64,000 bases of DNA from Lachnospiraceae bacterium (GCA_024684085.1 JAIKXM010000022.1:1-64000), one strand, 5' to 3'; positions 16,501 to 25,741 are shown, counted from the stretch's first letter. Program-made: numbers and translations. Notes: generated by a model from the letters alone, not told the origin.

Positions 16501-16995
16501 ATGTTCGAGGTTGGTGAATATGTAGTTTATGGGAACAAAGGCGTGTGTAAGATCAAGAGCGTAGGACCTATCAATATGCCGGGAATTTCTTCTGAGCGGT
16601 TATACTATACATTGACGCAGGTTTTTTTAAAGGGAAGTACAATATTTACACCGGTAGACAATATCGGAACACTTCGGAGAATACTGACAAAAGAGGAAGC
16701 AAAAGAACTGATTGAAGACATCAAGAATATTAAGCCCGAGTGGAACAGGGATGACAAGGCCAGAGAGAGATATTTCACGGAATCTCTTAAGATGGCTGAT
16801 TCCAGAGAGCTTAGTAAGATGCTCATCAGTTTATATCATAGAAAAGAAGAGAGACTTGCCGACGGTAAGAAGGCAACGAGCACGGATGAAAGGTATTTTC
16901 ATGCTGCGGAAGATATTCTTTTGGGGGAATTGAGTGTCGCTCTCGGTAAAGACAGAGATGAGATCAGAGATTACATCGGTCGAAGCATAGTATAA
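16501..16995 (+). CDS. CarD/CdnL-type transcription regulator
   Basis: A protein of 164 residues with the CarD/TRCF RNA-polymerase-interacting domain at the N-terminus (MFEVGEYVVYGNKGVCKI, then YYTL and a Tudor-like fold). An all-helical C-terminal domain binds the upstream edge of the promoter bubble in characterised homologues. The start ATG 16501 follows AGGAGG immediately, whereas a longer frame from 16468 overlaps hit. A strong terminator follows at 17082-17117. Confidence 0.88.
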   Translation: MFEVGEYVVYGNKGVCKIKSVGPINMPGISSERLYYTLTQVFLKGSTIFTPVDNIGTLRRILTKEEAKELIEDIKNIKPEWNRDDKARERYFTESLKMADSRELSKMLISLYHRKEERLADGKKATSTDERYFHAAEDILLGELSVALGKDRDEIRDYIGRSIV

Positions 16996-17081
16996 TGGAT
17001 TATATTTTGAACCGGATGACTGAAGAATCAGATTGGTTGTTGAGAGATGATCATATAAGTGCTTAAGAGTAGACTTTTTGT

Positions 17082-17117
17082 AAAAGGATGATTCATAAAA
17101 GAGGGATCATCCTTTTA
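17082..17117 (+). terminator. Terminator after carD
   Basis: Perfect 11-base arms AAAAGGATGAT (17082-17092) and ATCATCCTTTT (17106-17116) around a 13-base loop, ending in T residues. Confidence 0.85.
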
Positions 17118-17185
17118 TGTTATGTAAACCAAGAAAGCAGCATAACACAACATGTAGTATTATTTGCATATAATCACCCTTTTTC

Positions 17186-17214
17186 TTGTCTTTTACGGGT
17201 TCCTATGCTAAACT
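17186..17214 (+). promoter_or_regulatory. Promoter of the TPR gene
   Basis: -35 TTGTCT (17186-17191), 17-base spacer, -10 TAAACT (17209-17214) with an upstream TG (extended -10). It lies about 45 bases before the translation start. Confidence 0.6.
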
Positions 17215-17258
17215 TTATAGATAGTGGGTAAGTATATCAGTTTAGGAAGGTGATCACT

Positions 17259-20200
17259 TTGGACAAGGGTGAATATAAGATAAAGAGTGAAGAAATTAAG
17301 ACTCTGATCAAGGAAAAAGAGTTCCAAAAAGCAGTGGAGATCGCGGACACCATTGACTGGACCAGAGTCAGAAGTGTTACCACTCTTTGCACTATAAGTG
17401 ATCTGTATAAGATCAACAGAAGATATAACGAAGCAATGATCCTGTTGGAGCAGGCTTATTCCAAGCATCCCGCAGGTAAGCAGATAGTCTATTCACTCTG
17501 CGAGCTTTATATCAAGATGAACGATATAGTCAATGCAACCGAGTATTACAAGAAGTATATTCAGCTTGCACCGACTGATAATAATAAATTTATACTTTTA
17601 TACAAGATTTATGAACTTCAGGACGTAAGCCTTGAGGAGAGGATTGAAGTACTGGAGGAATATAAGAAGCGTGATTATCGCGAAAAATGGGGATATGAGC
17701 TGGCATATCTGTACCATAGGATTGGACTCGCCACGAAATGTGTGGAAGAGTGTGATGAATTGATCGTGTGGTTCAGAGAAGGCAAGTACGTTAAGAAGGC
17801 GATGGAGCTTAAGATGCTTCATCAGCAGTTGACCCAGACACAGGAGATCCTGTACCAGTCAATGCTTCAGCCTCAGGAGCTTAAGGCATATACGGCACAG
17901 ATAACACCTATCGAGTCACCTTCAGAGGAGAAGCCGTCAGATACAGACATGATCCAGGTCAAGACTATGGATCTTGGTAAATACAGCACGATCAATATCC
18001 AGCAGGCTCTTGCTGAGAGCATGAAGGATGTGATGGTGGAGGAGGATAATTTCGATGCTCTTCTTGCCGAGGATGATGACAAGGAAGAAACATCTGAAGT
18101 TAAGACTAATCCCCAGATGGCTGTTGCTAATGAGATACCGGATGAGAATGCCGTTCCCAGACCCGGTTCTATAACCGAATCAATAATGGCACCAATGCTC
18201 GATGATCTGTACGAGGTGAAGTCAGGAACTTATTCCGATCTTCAGGATGACAGGGGTACGGATGAAGGTGCTGATGAAGAAGAGATAACGGATAATACCG
18301 TATTCTACCCTGCATTTACAGATGAAGAGTTAAAGGCAGCAGCCGGTAATGTAGGCATTATAGAGAATTATTCACTTGACGATACCGGAGTTGACAACGG
18401 TCGGTATGCTTCAGGTGAGATCAATTTTGACAGAAATAATACTTCAAGTCTTGCAGGTTCCGATACAGCGGAACTTGAAGAAGTGATCTTGGATGAGCCC
18501 GAAGAGGTTGATGACAATACTGTATATCTGCCTTTTGTGGATACGGACGAGATTCCTCAGACGCCTGTCAGAGCAGCTACCATTCCCAACGAGGACGTGG
18601 AGCCGGACGGAAGAATGGCGGGAACTCCTTCAACATCTGAGATCTCAAGAGAGTACACAACTGAGAGAGAGCCTTATCAGGCGGATCGCTCTGCATCGGA
18701 AGAGGTTCAGGCTAATGTACGTGAAGTTATCATGCCGGATTCTTATGATACTGTGCGTACTCCCGTTCATACACAGCCTGTTGCTGAGACCCCGGATCTC
18801 TCGCACATCCCGGTTATTCCGGCTTCCGGAGATACAATAGTATATACTCCTCACGGCAGAACTCATTATTCAGAGCCGAATATCGATATGATGCATGCTT
18901 CCAAGGAAGAACTGATGGAACTCATCAATCAGAAGGTTGCGGAAGCTATTGAGAATGCCCTCAGAGGTAAGAGCCTTGTTGACCACGAGGTTGAGGTTCC
19001 TGTAAGATCCGAGAATCCTCCTCAGTCGATGAGAAGTGTTCTTAAGGAAGAATATGACGGTCAGATCGGCATGGTGCTTCCCGAGCAGGAGGTTGTCGAG
19101 AAGCAGATCACCGGCCAGATCAATATAGAAGAATTCCTCGAAGATTGGGAGAACAGTAAGCGTCAGAGTCAGGAGCGTAATCAGGAAGCCATCAAGCAGA
19201 GAGTGCTTGAGCAGACCGGAACACTTTTCACTGATTTTGATCTTAAAGCCAAGGACGGAATGCTTGAGCGTCTTGAGCAGGAAGCGGCCAATCCTGTTGT
19301 CGAGGATGATGATGACGAGAAATTCAATGAATTTATCAATGAGATCCTTGCTAAGGAAGAAGGTTCCGATAAGCCGGTAAGCCCTGTTTCTCCTGTAAAA
19401 ACAGCATCGACTGGGGTTTCGGAAGTCCTTTCGGCTACAGCAGGTGTTGCAACATCCGGAAGTGCTGAAATGTCTGTTGAAGGAGAGTCGATCTCCAAAG
19501 AAAAGGCAATAGCTGAGGCAATATCCGAAGATAATGAAGTTACGGAAGCTCCCGCTGAAGAAGATGTAACAACAGCGGCAGTATCCGAAGATAATGAAGT
19601 TACGGAAGCTCCGGCCGAAGAAGGCATAACAACAGAGGCAGCATCCGAAGATAATGAAGTTACGGAAGCTCCCGCTGAAGAAGATGTAACAACAGAGGCA
19701 GCATCTGGGGATAATGAAGCTACGGAAGCTCCGGCTGAAGAAGATGTAACAACAGAGATAATATCTGAGGACAGAGAAGCCGAAGCGATATATTCTCAAG
19801 AGTCAGTTAATTCCGAAGAGTCAGTAAGTTCGGACAATAATAAAGAGATTGAGGCTGACTCAGATGCCGGATCGGATGAATCTGCAGCGACAGCTGATGG
19901 AATATCCGAAGGTGCTGAAACATCAGTCGAAGAAGGTGTAACCTCAAATCCGGAGACAGCTTCGGAAGATGATAATGATACAACACCTGAGGAATTGTCT
20001 AAGACTTCTCAGATCGTATACAGTATTCCGGTTAATCCCGAGATCCCTTCCATTGACGAGTTGGAAAGCGAGATCGCAGCAAATGCGGCAATGGCTGAGA
20101 CTCAGGAAGGTACAGAAGATTCACCTTCAGCGTCAGCGGATGATACATCCCTTGCAGGCGATACCGAGATTACAGGTGAAGCGGCACAGGCCGGAGATGG

Positions 20201-21053
20201 CGGTGTTTCGGATGATAGCGCCAAGAAAGCTGAAGAATCTGACACTTCCAACAATTCGGAAGCCGGTTCGGATTCGGAATCAGAAGATGAGAGTAAACTG
20301 ATGCACAGTCTCTCGGATGAAGAGATAAGTCTGTTCACACCGTTTGTTCAGACCAAGAATGCCAAGCTTGAGCTTGTGCGTCAGCTTGATAATATAAGCC
20401 TTGCATCATATACGGGTAATGCATTTGTCAGTGGCGAATCTTTTGACGAATCGATTGACCTTGCAAAGAACGTAATGAGATATGCTCAGGGTGCAGACAG
20501 CAACTTCAGCGGTAAGATCGCCAAAGTATCCGGCGTTTCGCTGAATGATAAGCCTATCGATATGATGCTTGAGAAACTGTCTAACGGCGGTCTTATTGTA
20601 GAGCGCGCAAGCGGAATGGATGAGAACACCGTCAACAACATGCTCAAAGTCCTGAATCAGGGCAAGATCGGCATAATGGTCATCTTGCAGGATAATGCAA
20701 GAGCTATACAGAAGATCAAGAGTCAGTATGATGGTATAGATAAGATCTTCAATGTGCATATTCAGGTTGAAGAATTGAGTGATGATGCTCTTGTGGCATA
20801 TGGAAGGAAGTATGCTGAGAGAAAAGAATATGCGATTGACGAGATGGGTGTACTTGCACTTCATACAAGGATCGCAGCATTACAGACGAGCGATCATGTA
20901 GCTACCGTTGCAGATGTTCGTGAGATAGTGGACGAGGCAATAAAGCGTGCCACGAAGAAGAGTGTGCGGCATTTTTCCGATATCCTGTTGGGAAATCGTT
21001 ATAACGAAGAAGATATGATAATCCTTAAGGAGAAGGATTTTGATATTTATTAA
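17259..21053 (+). CDS. Giant TPR protein with acidic repeats and degenerate AAA-like C-terminus
   Basis: A protein of about 1264 residues. Residues 1-210 are tetratricopeptide-like helical repeats (RYNEAMILLEQAYSKHP and following). A very acidic, low-complexity middle of some 800 residues follows. It contains a 60-base tandem repeat (19514-19760, about four copies) encoding units around EDNEVTEAPAEE. The last 250 residues resemble a AAA+ module of SpoVK/CbxX type, but Walker A reads SGESFDES instead of GxxGxGKT and Walker B is GGLIVERAS, so ATP hydrolysis looks lost. The start is TTG 17259, eight bases after AGGAAGG; GTG 17250 overlaps that site. The branching enzyme gene follows closely and also starts with TTG. 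Function unknown; a scaffold role is a guess. Confidence 0.75.
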   Translation: MDKGEYKIKSEEIKTLIKEKEFQKAVEIADTIDWTRVRSVTTLCTISDLYKINRRYNEAMILLEQAYSKHPAGKQIVYSLCELYIKMNDIVNATEYYKKYIQLAPTDNNKFILLYKIYELQDVSLEERIEVLEEYKKRDYREKWGYELAYLYHRIGLATKCVEECDELIVWFREGKYVKKAMELKMLHQQLTQTQEILYQSMLQPQELKAYTAQITPIESPSEEKPSDTDMIQVKTMDLGKYSTINIQQALAESMKDVMVEEDNFDALLAEDDDKEETSEVKTNPQMAVANEIPDENAVPRPGSITESIMAPMLDDLYEVKSGTYSDLQDDRGTDEGADEEEITDNTVFYPAFTDEELKAAAGNVGIIENYSLDDTGVDNGRYASGEINFDRNNTSSLAGSDTAELEEVILDEPEEVDDNTVYLPFVDTDEIPQTPVRAATIPNEDVEPDGRMAGTPSTSEISREYTTEREPYQADRSASEEVQANVREVIMPDSYDTVRTPVHTQPVAETPDLSHIPVIPASGDTIVYTPHGRTHYSEPNIDMMHASKEELMELINQKVAEAIENALRGKSLVDHEVEVPVRSENPPQSMRSVLKEEYDGQIGMVLPEQEVVEKQITGQINIEEFLEDWENSKRQSQERNQEAIKQRVLEQTGTLFTDFDLKAKDGMLERLEQEAANPVVEDDDDEKFNEFINEILAKEEGSDKPVSPVSPVKTASTGVSEVLSATAGVATSGSAEMSVEGESISKEKAIAEAISEDNEVTEAPAEEDVTTAAVSEDNEVTEAPAEEGITTEAASEDNEVTEAPAEEDVTTEAASGDNEATEAPAEEDVTTEIISEDREAEAIYSQESVNSEESVSSDNNKEIEADSDAGSDESAATADGISEGAETSVEEGVTSNPETASEDDNDTTPEELSKTSQIVYSIPVNPEIPSIDELESEIAANAAMAETQEGTEDSPSASADDTSLAGDTEITGEAAQAGDGGVSDDSAKKAEESDTSNNSEAGSDSESEDESKLMHSLSDEEISLFTPFVQTKNAKLELVRQLDNISLASYTGNAFVSGESFDESIDLAKNVMRYAQGADSNFSGKIAKVSGVSLNDKPIDMMLEKLSNGGLIVERASGMDENTVNNMLKVLNQGKIGIMVILQDNARAIQKIKSQYDGIDKIFNVHIQVEELSDDALVAYGRKYAERKEYAIDEMGVLALHTRIAALQTSDHVATVADVREIVDEAIKRATKKSVRHFSDILLGNRYNEEDMIILKEKDFDIY
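19514..19760 (+). repeat. 60-base tandem repeat inside the TPR gene
   Basis: Units begin near 19514, 19574, 19634 and 19694 and share GATAATGAAGTTACGGAAGC and GATGTAACAACAG with few differences. Each encodes 20 residues, so copy-number change keeps the frame. Confidence 0.85.
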
Positions 21054-21071
21054 TCGTAGGAGGTAAATGCT

Positions 21072-22988
21072 TTGGCAACTGCAAAAAAGAAGGTTGGGTC
21101 GGTTTTTATATCTGAGGCGGATCAATATTTGTTTGCACAGGGCACCCATTATGATATCTATAAGAAGTTAGGTGCACACATCTCTGAGGAAAACGGAAAA
21201 AAAGGCGTTTTCTTTGGTGTATGGGCTCCTAATGCACGGGAAGTGTATGTCGTAGGTACTTTCAATGACTGGAATGAGAGTTCGCACAAGCTTGAGAGAC
21301 TTGGATCGGGTGGCATATATGCCGCTTTCTTCGAGGGAATAGAAGCCGGAGAATTGTACAAATATCTTATTGTTACTCCGGAGGGAAAGAAGCTCTATAA
21401 GGCTGATCCTTTTGCAAATGAGGCTGAAGTTCGTCCGGGCACAGCGTCAAGGATCGCTGACCTCAGTAATATCAAGTGGACTGATTCCACATGGATGAAG
21501 AATCGTGAAGAGAATGATATCCATAAACTGCCTATGGCAGTCTATGAGTGTCATATAGGATCCTGGATGAAGCATCCGGACGGAACAGAGGACGGATTCT
21601 ATACATACAGGGAATTTGCCGACAGGCTTGTAGAGTACCTTCACGAGATGAAATATACTCACGTTGAGTTGATGGGAATTGCAGAATATCCTTTTGACGG
21701 TTCGTGGGGTTATCAGGTTACGGGATATTATGCGCCTACCTCGAGATACGGTTCGCCGGAGGATTTTGCATATCTTGTTAATCTGTTGCATAAGAATAAT
21801 GTGGGTATCATACTTGATTGGGTACCGGCTCATTTCCCGAGAGATGCGCACGGTCTGTCTGAGTTTGACGGAACCTGTCTTTTCGAGCATCCCGACAAGA
21901 GAAGGGGCGAGCATCCTGACTGGGGTACCAAGATATTTAATTATGGAAAAACTGAGGTAAGTAATTTCCTGATAGCCAATGCTCTGTTCTGGATCAGGGA
22001 GTTCCATATAGACGGTCTGAGAGTGGATGCAGTGGCATCAATGCTGTATCTTGATTACGGACGTAAGTCGGGAGAATGGCTTCCCAATAAATACGGCGGT
22101 AATGAGAATCTTGATGCGATCGAGTTCTTCAAGCACCTTAATTCCATTATTCATGGCGGTTACAAGGGTGTGATGACTATTGCAGAAGAGTCAACCGCAT
22201 GGCCTAAGATCACGGCATCGGTTGAGGATGACGGTCTCGGCTTTGATTTCAAGTGGAATATGGGCTGGATGCATGATTTCTGCGAATACATGAAGCTCGA
22301 TCCGTATTTCCGTAAGAATAATCATCATGCGCTTACATTTGCCATGAGTTATAACAGTTCCGAGAATTATATCCTGCCTCTGTCACATGATGAGGTAGTT
22401 CATCTTAAGTGTTCGATGGTCAATAAGATGCCCGGATATCATGTTGATAAATATGCCAATCTGAGAGTGGGCTACACTTATATGTTTGGTCATGCCGGCA
22501 AGAAGCTCCTCTTTATGGGTCAGGACTTCGGACAGGAGAGAGAGTGGAGTGAGGCAAGAGAGCTTGACTGGTATCTTCTGAGTGAACCACTTAATAAGGG
22601 AATGCATGATTATGTTAAGTCTCTGTTGAATATATATAATTCATACAAGTGTATGCATGAGATTGACAACGATTGGGGCGGATTTGAGTGGGTTAATTGC
22701 GATGATGCTGACAGAAGTACTTACAGCTTCATTCGTAAGTCTGCTTCCGATAAGAAGAAGCTTCTCTTTGTGCTTAATATGACACCTATCAAGAGAGAGA
22801 ATTATACGGTCGGTGTGCCCGAAGGTAAGAAGGCAAGACTTCTTCTTAACAGTGATGAGCGTCAGTTCGGCGGTAACGGTAACGAGATACCTAAGACACT
22901 TACACCGAAGCAGAGTCCTTGTGATAACAGGGAGTATATGCTGACCTTTGATCTGGCACCATTCAGTGCGGTTGTTTTTGAGATATAG
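21072..22988 (+). CDS. glgB: 1,4-alpha-glucan (glycogen) branching enzyme
   Basis: Glycoside hydrolase family 13 branching enzyme of 638 residues: it cuts alpha-1,4-glucan and reattaches the chain through an alpha-1,6 bond in glycogen. Domains in order are an N-terminal CBM48 (VFFGVWAPNAREVYVVGTFN), a catalytic TIM barrel (region I-like DWVPAHFP; nucleophile D319 in GLRVDAVASM; acid/base Glu in AEESTAW; LSHDEVVH), and a C-terminal beta domain. TTG 21072 is preceded by AGGAGG (21058-21063). It lies 18 bases after the TPR gene and is followed by two hairpins. No other glycogen genes are in the window. Confidence 0.95.
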   Translation: MATAKKKVGSVFISEADQYLFAQGTHYDIYKKLGAHISEENGKKGVFFGVWAPNAREVYVVGTFNDWNESSHKLERLGSGGIYAAFFEGIEAGELYKYLIVTPEGKKLYKADPFANEAEVRPGTASRIADLSNIKWTDSTWMKNREENDIHKLPMAVYECHIGSWMKHPDGTEDGFYTYREFADRLVEYLHEMKYTHVELMGIAEYPFDGSWGYQVTGYYAPTSRYGSPEDFAYLVNLLHKNNVGIILDWVPAHFPRDAHGLSEFDGTCLFEHPDKRRGEHPDWGTKIFNYGKTEVSNFLIANALFWIREFHIDGLRVDAVASMLYLDYGRKSGEWLPNKYGGNENLDAIEFFKHLNSIIHGGYKGVMTIAEESTAWPKITASVEDDGLGFDFKWNMGWMHDFCEYMKLDPYFRKNNHHALTFAMSYNSSENYILPLSHDEVVHLKCSMVNKMPGYHVDKYANLRVGYTYMFGHAGKKLLFMGQDFGQEREWSEARELDWYLLSEPLNKGMHDYVKSLLNIYNSYKCMHEIDNDWGGFEWVNCDDADRSTYSFIRKSASDKKKLLFVLNMTPIKRENYTVGVPEGKKARLLLNSDERQFGGNGNEIPKTLTPKQSPCDNREYMLTFDLAPFSAVVFEI

Positions 22989-23029
22989 TAAAATAGGGTC
23001 AACTGAATGTTTGACTCTCTTATTTTACT
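22987..23029 (+). terminator. Terminator overlapping the glgB stop region
   Basis: Arms AGTAAAATA...GTCAA and TTGAC...TATTTTACT pair with a small bulge around the loop 23003-23010. The A-rich and T-rich flanks permit function on either strand. Confidence 0.65.
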
Positions 23030-23046
23030 ACAATAGTAAGATGATC

Positions 23047-23081
23047 ATCGGCGTAGCCTTGTAGGAGGTTACGCCGATTTA
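23047..23081 (+). terminator. Second hairpin downstream of glgB
   Basis: ATCGGCGTAGCCT (23047-23059) pairs with AGGTTACGCCGAT (23066-23078) with one bulged base/mismatch, followed by TT. It leads straight into the dispersed repeat. Confidence 0.6.
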
Positions 23082-23087
23082 ATGTTA

Positions 23088-23290
23088 AGACAACGAGCCA
23101 AGTATGCAACATCGTGCTTGCACGGAATGTTGCATATTTGGCGACTGTAGGACACCGAAAAGCGAAGCTTTGAGGTGGACAACAGCGTTGTCATCGAGTA
23201 GGGGGGAGAAGCCCCCTACTCGATTGCGACAACGAGCCGGATATTGAATATTATGTTTGCACGGAATGTTGCATATTTGGCGACTGTAGT
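23088..23290. repeat. Dispersed structured repeat, copy 1 (with an extra half unit)
   Basis: The unit starts AGACAACGAGCC and contains a long hairpin: GCCAAGTATGCAACAT pairs with ATGTTGCATATTTGGC (15 of 16) around an inner CGTGC/GCACG stem. A second perfect hairpin, ATCGAGTAGGGGG (23193-23205) with CCCCCTACTCGAT (23212-23224), follows. A second diverged half unit runs from about 23228 to 23290. A close copy lies at 26251-26391 in the same orientation and a 5' fragment at 35926-35955. This fills the gene-free space 22,989-23,323. Confidence 0.8.
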
Positions 23291-23323
23291 ATGGGGATAT
23301 TAAAGGGCGAGAGGAGTTAGGGA

Positions 23324-24604
23324 ATGGACATATACACAGCATATAAGTGTAAGAATTGCGGTGCATCATTTCGCTTTCATGAGACAAAGCAGTGTCTGTA
23401 TTGTGATCATTGTGATGAGTCGTTGGATATTAAAGATATTCCGTTTGATGCTGCGAAGAATTCAGTAGATAATTATTTAACATGGAAAAGATTTGTTGAC
23501 AGACAGAAACATCCTGATAGTTGCAATGAGAATGAATATCACATGGAAGAGGATATGGTTATGTATAGCTGTTCTTCATGTGGTGGCCAGTTTATGACTA
23601 TTGGAACAACTGTTTCCACAAGATGTCCATATTGTAATCAGCCTGTAGTACTTAAAGATCGTATTGCACAGGAGGAACTTCCTTCTCGTATTATTCCGTT
23701 TAAGCTGACAAAAGACCAGGCATATAAGAAATTGAAAAAGAGTTTTAAACACAGTGCCTATATTCCTCAAGAGATTAAGCATTTTACAATCGATCATATG
23801 CAGGGCGTATATCTTCCATTTTTCCATTATCTGGCGGATTGGGATATGGATAATGCTTACCTTGGGACTAAGCCGTCAAAAGTGATCCCTGGTAAAGATG
23901 TGGCTTATCGTGAGCATTGGCGAAAGAGGATCAAATTCAATAAACTGTTTATATATGCGGCATCTAAGCTTGATTGGAGCAATGTTCATCAATTACCGCC
24001 ATTCGATCTGGATGAAATACGTCCTTTTCATCCGGCATATCTTGCGGGTTATGTGGCAGATGTCAAGACAACGGGAATAGATCAAATGGCCTATGAAGCC
24101 AGACTAACGGCTTTATGGACTTTTATGCGGTTTATGGATCTCTTACCGGAAATTGAGATGAAAGATCCCGTATTGGAATCTTCGGTTAATGTGGTAAAAG
24201 ATGAGCGACTGTCGTATATTCTTGTGCCTGCATGGATCATAAGTTTTAAATATCAGGGTAAGATGTATCCTATGATGGTTAATGGTCAAACAGGTAAGGT
24301 TGTAGGAACTCTTCCATGGAATAAGAGAAAGGCCCGGGCGTGGTTCTGGACGTTGGGGATTATTTTGACCGCTTTATTGTCTTTTCTGACCGGAGGGTTA
24401 TATTACCTGACTGATAAACTGTGTATGGTACAAAATGTGAAATCTATGTATAGTTTTGTAGGCTTATTTGAAGTGCTTTCAATAAGTTGCGGTTTTGTTT
24501 TCGCAATACTTGCTCTTGGAAATGTCAGGGAACTTCGATTTTACGAAAGACTTACACAAAATGAAAATGTGGAAGAGTATGTTAAGGAGAGGGAGTTCAA
24601 ATGA
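23324..24604 (+). CDS. Zinc-ribbon membrane protein of unknown function
   Basis: A protein of 426 residues. Two N-terminal zinc ribbons are visible: CKNCGASF...CLYCDHC (residues about 9-31) and CSSCGGQF...CPYCNQP (about 84-106). A middle domain typical of Firmicutes TFIIB-type zinc-ribbon proteins of unknown role follows (LPSRIIPFKLTKDQAYKKL and later LVPAWIISFKYQGKMY), then two C-terminal transmembrane helices (FWTLGIILTALLSFLTGGL and VLSISCGFVFAILALG). The gene overlaps the next by four bases (ATGA). It lies in the accessory patch between two copies of a dispersed repeat. Confidence 0.7.
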   Translation: MDIYTAYKCKNCGASFRFHETKQCLYCDHCDESLDIKDIPFDAAKNSVDNYLTWKRFVDRQKHPDSCNENEYHMEEDMVMYSCSSCGGQFMTIGTTVSTRCPYCNQPVVLKDRIAQEELPSRIIPFKLTKDQAYKKLKKSFKHSAYIPQEIKHFTIDHMQGVYLPFFHYLADWDMDNAYLGTKPSKVIPGKDVAYREHWRKRIKFNKLFIYAASKLDWSNVHQLPPFDLDEIRPFHPAYLAGYVADVKTTGIDQMAYEARLTALWTFMRFMDLLPEIEMKDPVLESSVNVVKDERLSYILVPAWIISFKYQGKMYPMMVNGQTGKVVGTLPWNKRKARAWFWTLGIILTALLSFLTGGLYYLTDKLCMVQNVKSMYSFVGLFEVLSISCGFVFAILALGNVRELRFYERLTQNENVEEYVKEREFK

Positions 24605-24882
24605 TCAATGTCGTATCTGTTTTGTTATGTATACCTGCAATAGCTGTCGCCTTTTTCTTTTCATGCTGGATTGTAACCCGGAAGATATTAAAATCCAATA
24701 GAAAAAGCCAAATACTTGAGCTGGCTGATGTAACGGAAGCACAATTCACTTATAAGGAGAATTGGAATGAGGAGTTAAGATATTCCGAATACTCAGAATG
24801 CCGCTCAGTAGCATTAAATAATCTGAAACTTGGGCTTGATAATCCCGGAATCACTTCAGATTATTATCTAAACGATGTGTAA
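24601..24882 (+). CDS. Small single-span membrane protein
   Basis: A protein of 93 residues with one N-terminal transmembrane helix (VVSVLLCIPAIAVAFFFSCW) and a charged tail. The start ATG overlaps the stop of the zinc-ribbon gene (ATGA), so the two are translationally coupled and probably act together. I do not recognise the family. Confidence 0.6.
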   Translation: MINVVSVLLCIPAIAVAFFFSCWIVTRKILKSNRKSQILELADVTEAQFTYKENWNEELRYSEYSECRSVALNNLKLGLDNPGITSDYYLNDV

Positions 24883-24910
24883 TAAATGTCATTTTCAGTG
24901 ATTTAATTGC

Positions 24911-24976
24911 AGTTTACTCCTATTTATGTAAAGTTTACTCCCTAAATGATTAGTGTCACTTAAAGTATGATATAAT
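24911..24976 (+). promoter_or_regulatory. Extended -10 promoter with paired direct repeats
   Basis: TG-A-TATAAT (24968-24976) is an extended -10; no good -35 is seen. Upstream, AGTTTACTCC occurs at 24911-24920 and 24932-24941, exactly 21 bases apart, as expected for an activator or repressor bound on one face of the helix. Confidence 0.5.
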
Positions 24977-25045
24977 ATACGGTGTCAGAGGGTGATAAAC
25001 TTTGCAGTAGAGTTTATCATATTATTAAAGGGAGAGGTGATCATA

Positions 25046-25476
25046 GTGGCAAAAAAATATTACTGCCGGTAGGAATAATACTTGTAATAGCAATAGTATT
25101 ATTAGTAATTAAGTTTATTGCTGCAAGAGAGTCAACGTCAGCAACGGCTGATGGTATGAAATTGGAAAATGTATTAGGGGATGATCCAAGCGGCGTAATA
25201 TTGTATGGTTTTGATGAGCAGAAATATGATATTACTGATGAACAGGACATAGATACCCTTATAGATACATTAAGAAGTGCAACGTATACAGAAATAGATC
25301 AGCAAGATTATAAGGTTGGCTTTTACTTAATGGATATTATCTATGGAAGTGAAACAGTATCGCTGGGTATCGGAGAAGATTGCGTCTCATATGAAGGTGT
25401 TCAATATGAAACAGAACAAAACTCATTGGATGAGATTAATAATATAATTGCTAAGTATCTGGGAGAAGATAATTAG
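25046..25476 (+). CDS. Membrane-anchored hypothetical protein, frameshifted at an A7 tract
   Basis: The best start is GTG 25046: GGGAGAGG lies at the right distance, and the promoter at 24968-24976 rules out the upstream in-frame GTG 24982. Translation from 25046 gives MAKKYYCR and stops. If the run of seven A at 25051-25057 had eight, the product would read MAKKILLPVGIIL and continue to 25476. That would give a protein of about 143 residues with an N-terminal transmembrane helix and an extracellular domain. The gene is thus off by one base at a homopolymer: a real mutation, slippage-based switching, or a sequencing error. The C-terminal domain has no motif I know. Confidence 0.5.
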
Positions 25477-25518
25477 ATCCGATAAGCCTCCGGGGATATA
25501 AAAAAAGGTATACTTTCT

Positions 25519-25691
25519 AGGGGTTCATTTTTACATTGAAAATGCTGAAATATAGAGTGAGCACATTGTGCGTTCACTCTATGTTCGTGTAAAGGTGAAG
25601 AAGTAATATCTTAAGAGGAAAAGCAATGAAAATCGCATCTGAGAATCAAACAAATCACGCAATCAGGGAATACGCCAATATAGATGAATGA
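25519..25691 (+). pseudogene. Duplicated 5' end of the DUF6240-like gene
   Basis: ATG 25626 starts MKIASENQTNHAIREYANI, identical to the first 19 residues of the large gene at 26429, then DE and a stop (25689-25691). At DNA level 54 of 55 bases match from the ATG. The similarity extends upstream in pieces: GGGGTTCATTTTT (25519) and the hairpin ATAGAGTGAGCACATTGTG also occur at 26178-26240. This is the left copy of a duplication that flanks the gene at 25742. It also accounts for the gene-free stretch 25,477-25,741. Confidence 0.8.
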
Positions 25692-25741
25692 TCTGAAATG
25701 CCATAATAGAAGCTATTATATGAGAATAAGGATAGAAGGAT

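Noticed and set aside
18870..19799. Long minus-strand frame with Cys/Phe-rich repeats
   Set aside because: It lies opposite the 60-base tandem repeats of the TPR gene; its repeats are only the shadow of that coding region, and it has no ribosome-binding site or family match.
23088..23290. CRISPR array
   Set aside because: There are only two to three units that are long, palindromic and spaced irregularly, with no spacers of constant length and no cas genes.
24982..25045. Start of the 25046 gene at GTG 24982
   Set aside because: This codon lies at the predicted transcription start of the TG-A-TATAAT promoter and has no ribosome-binding site, while GTG 25046 has a good one.
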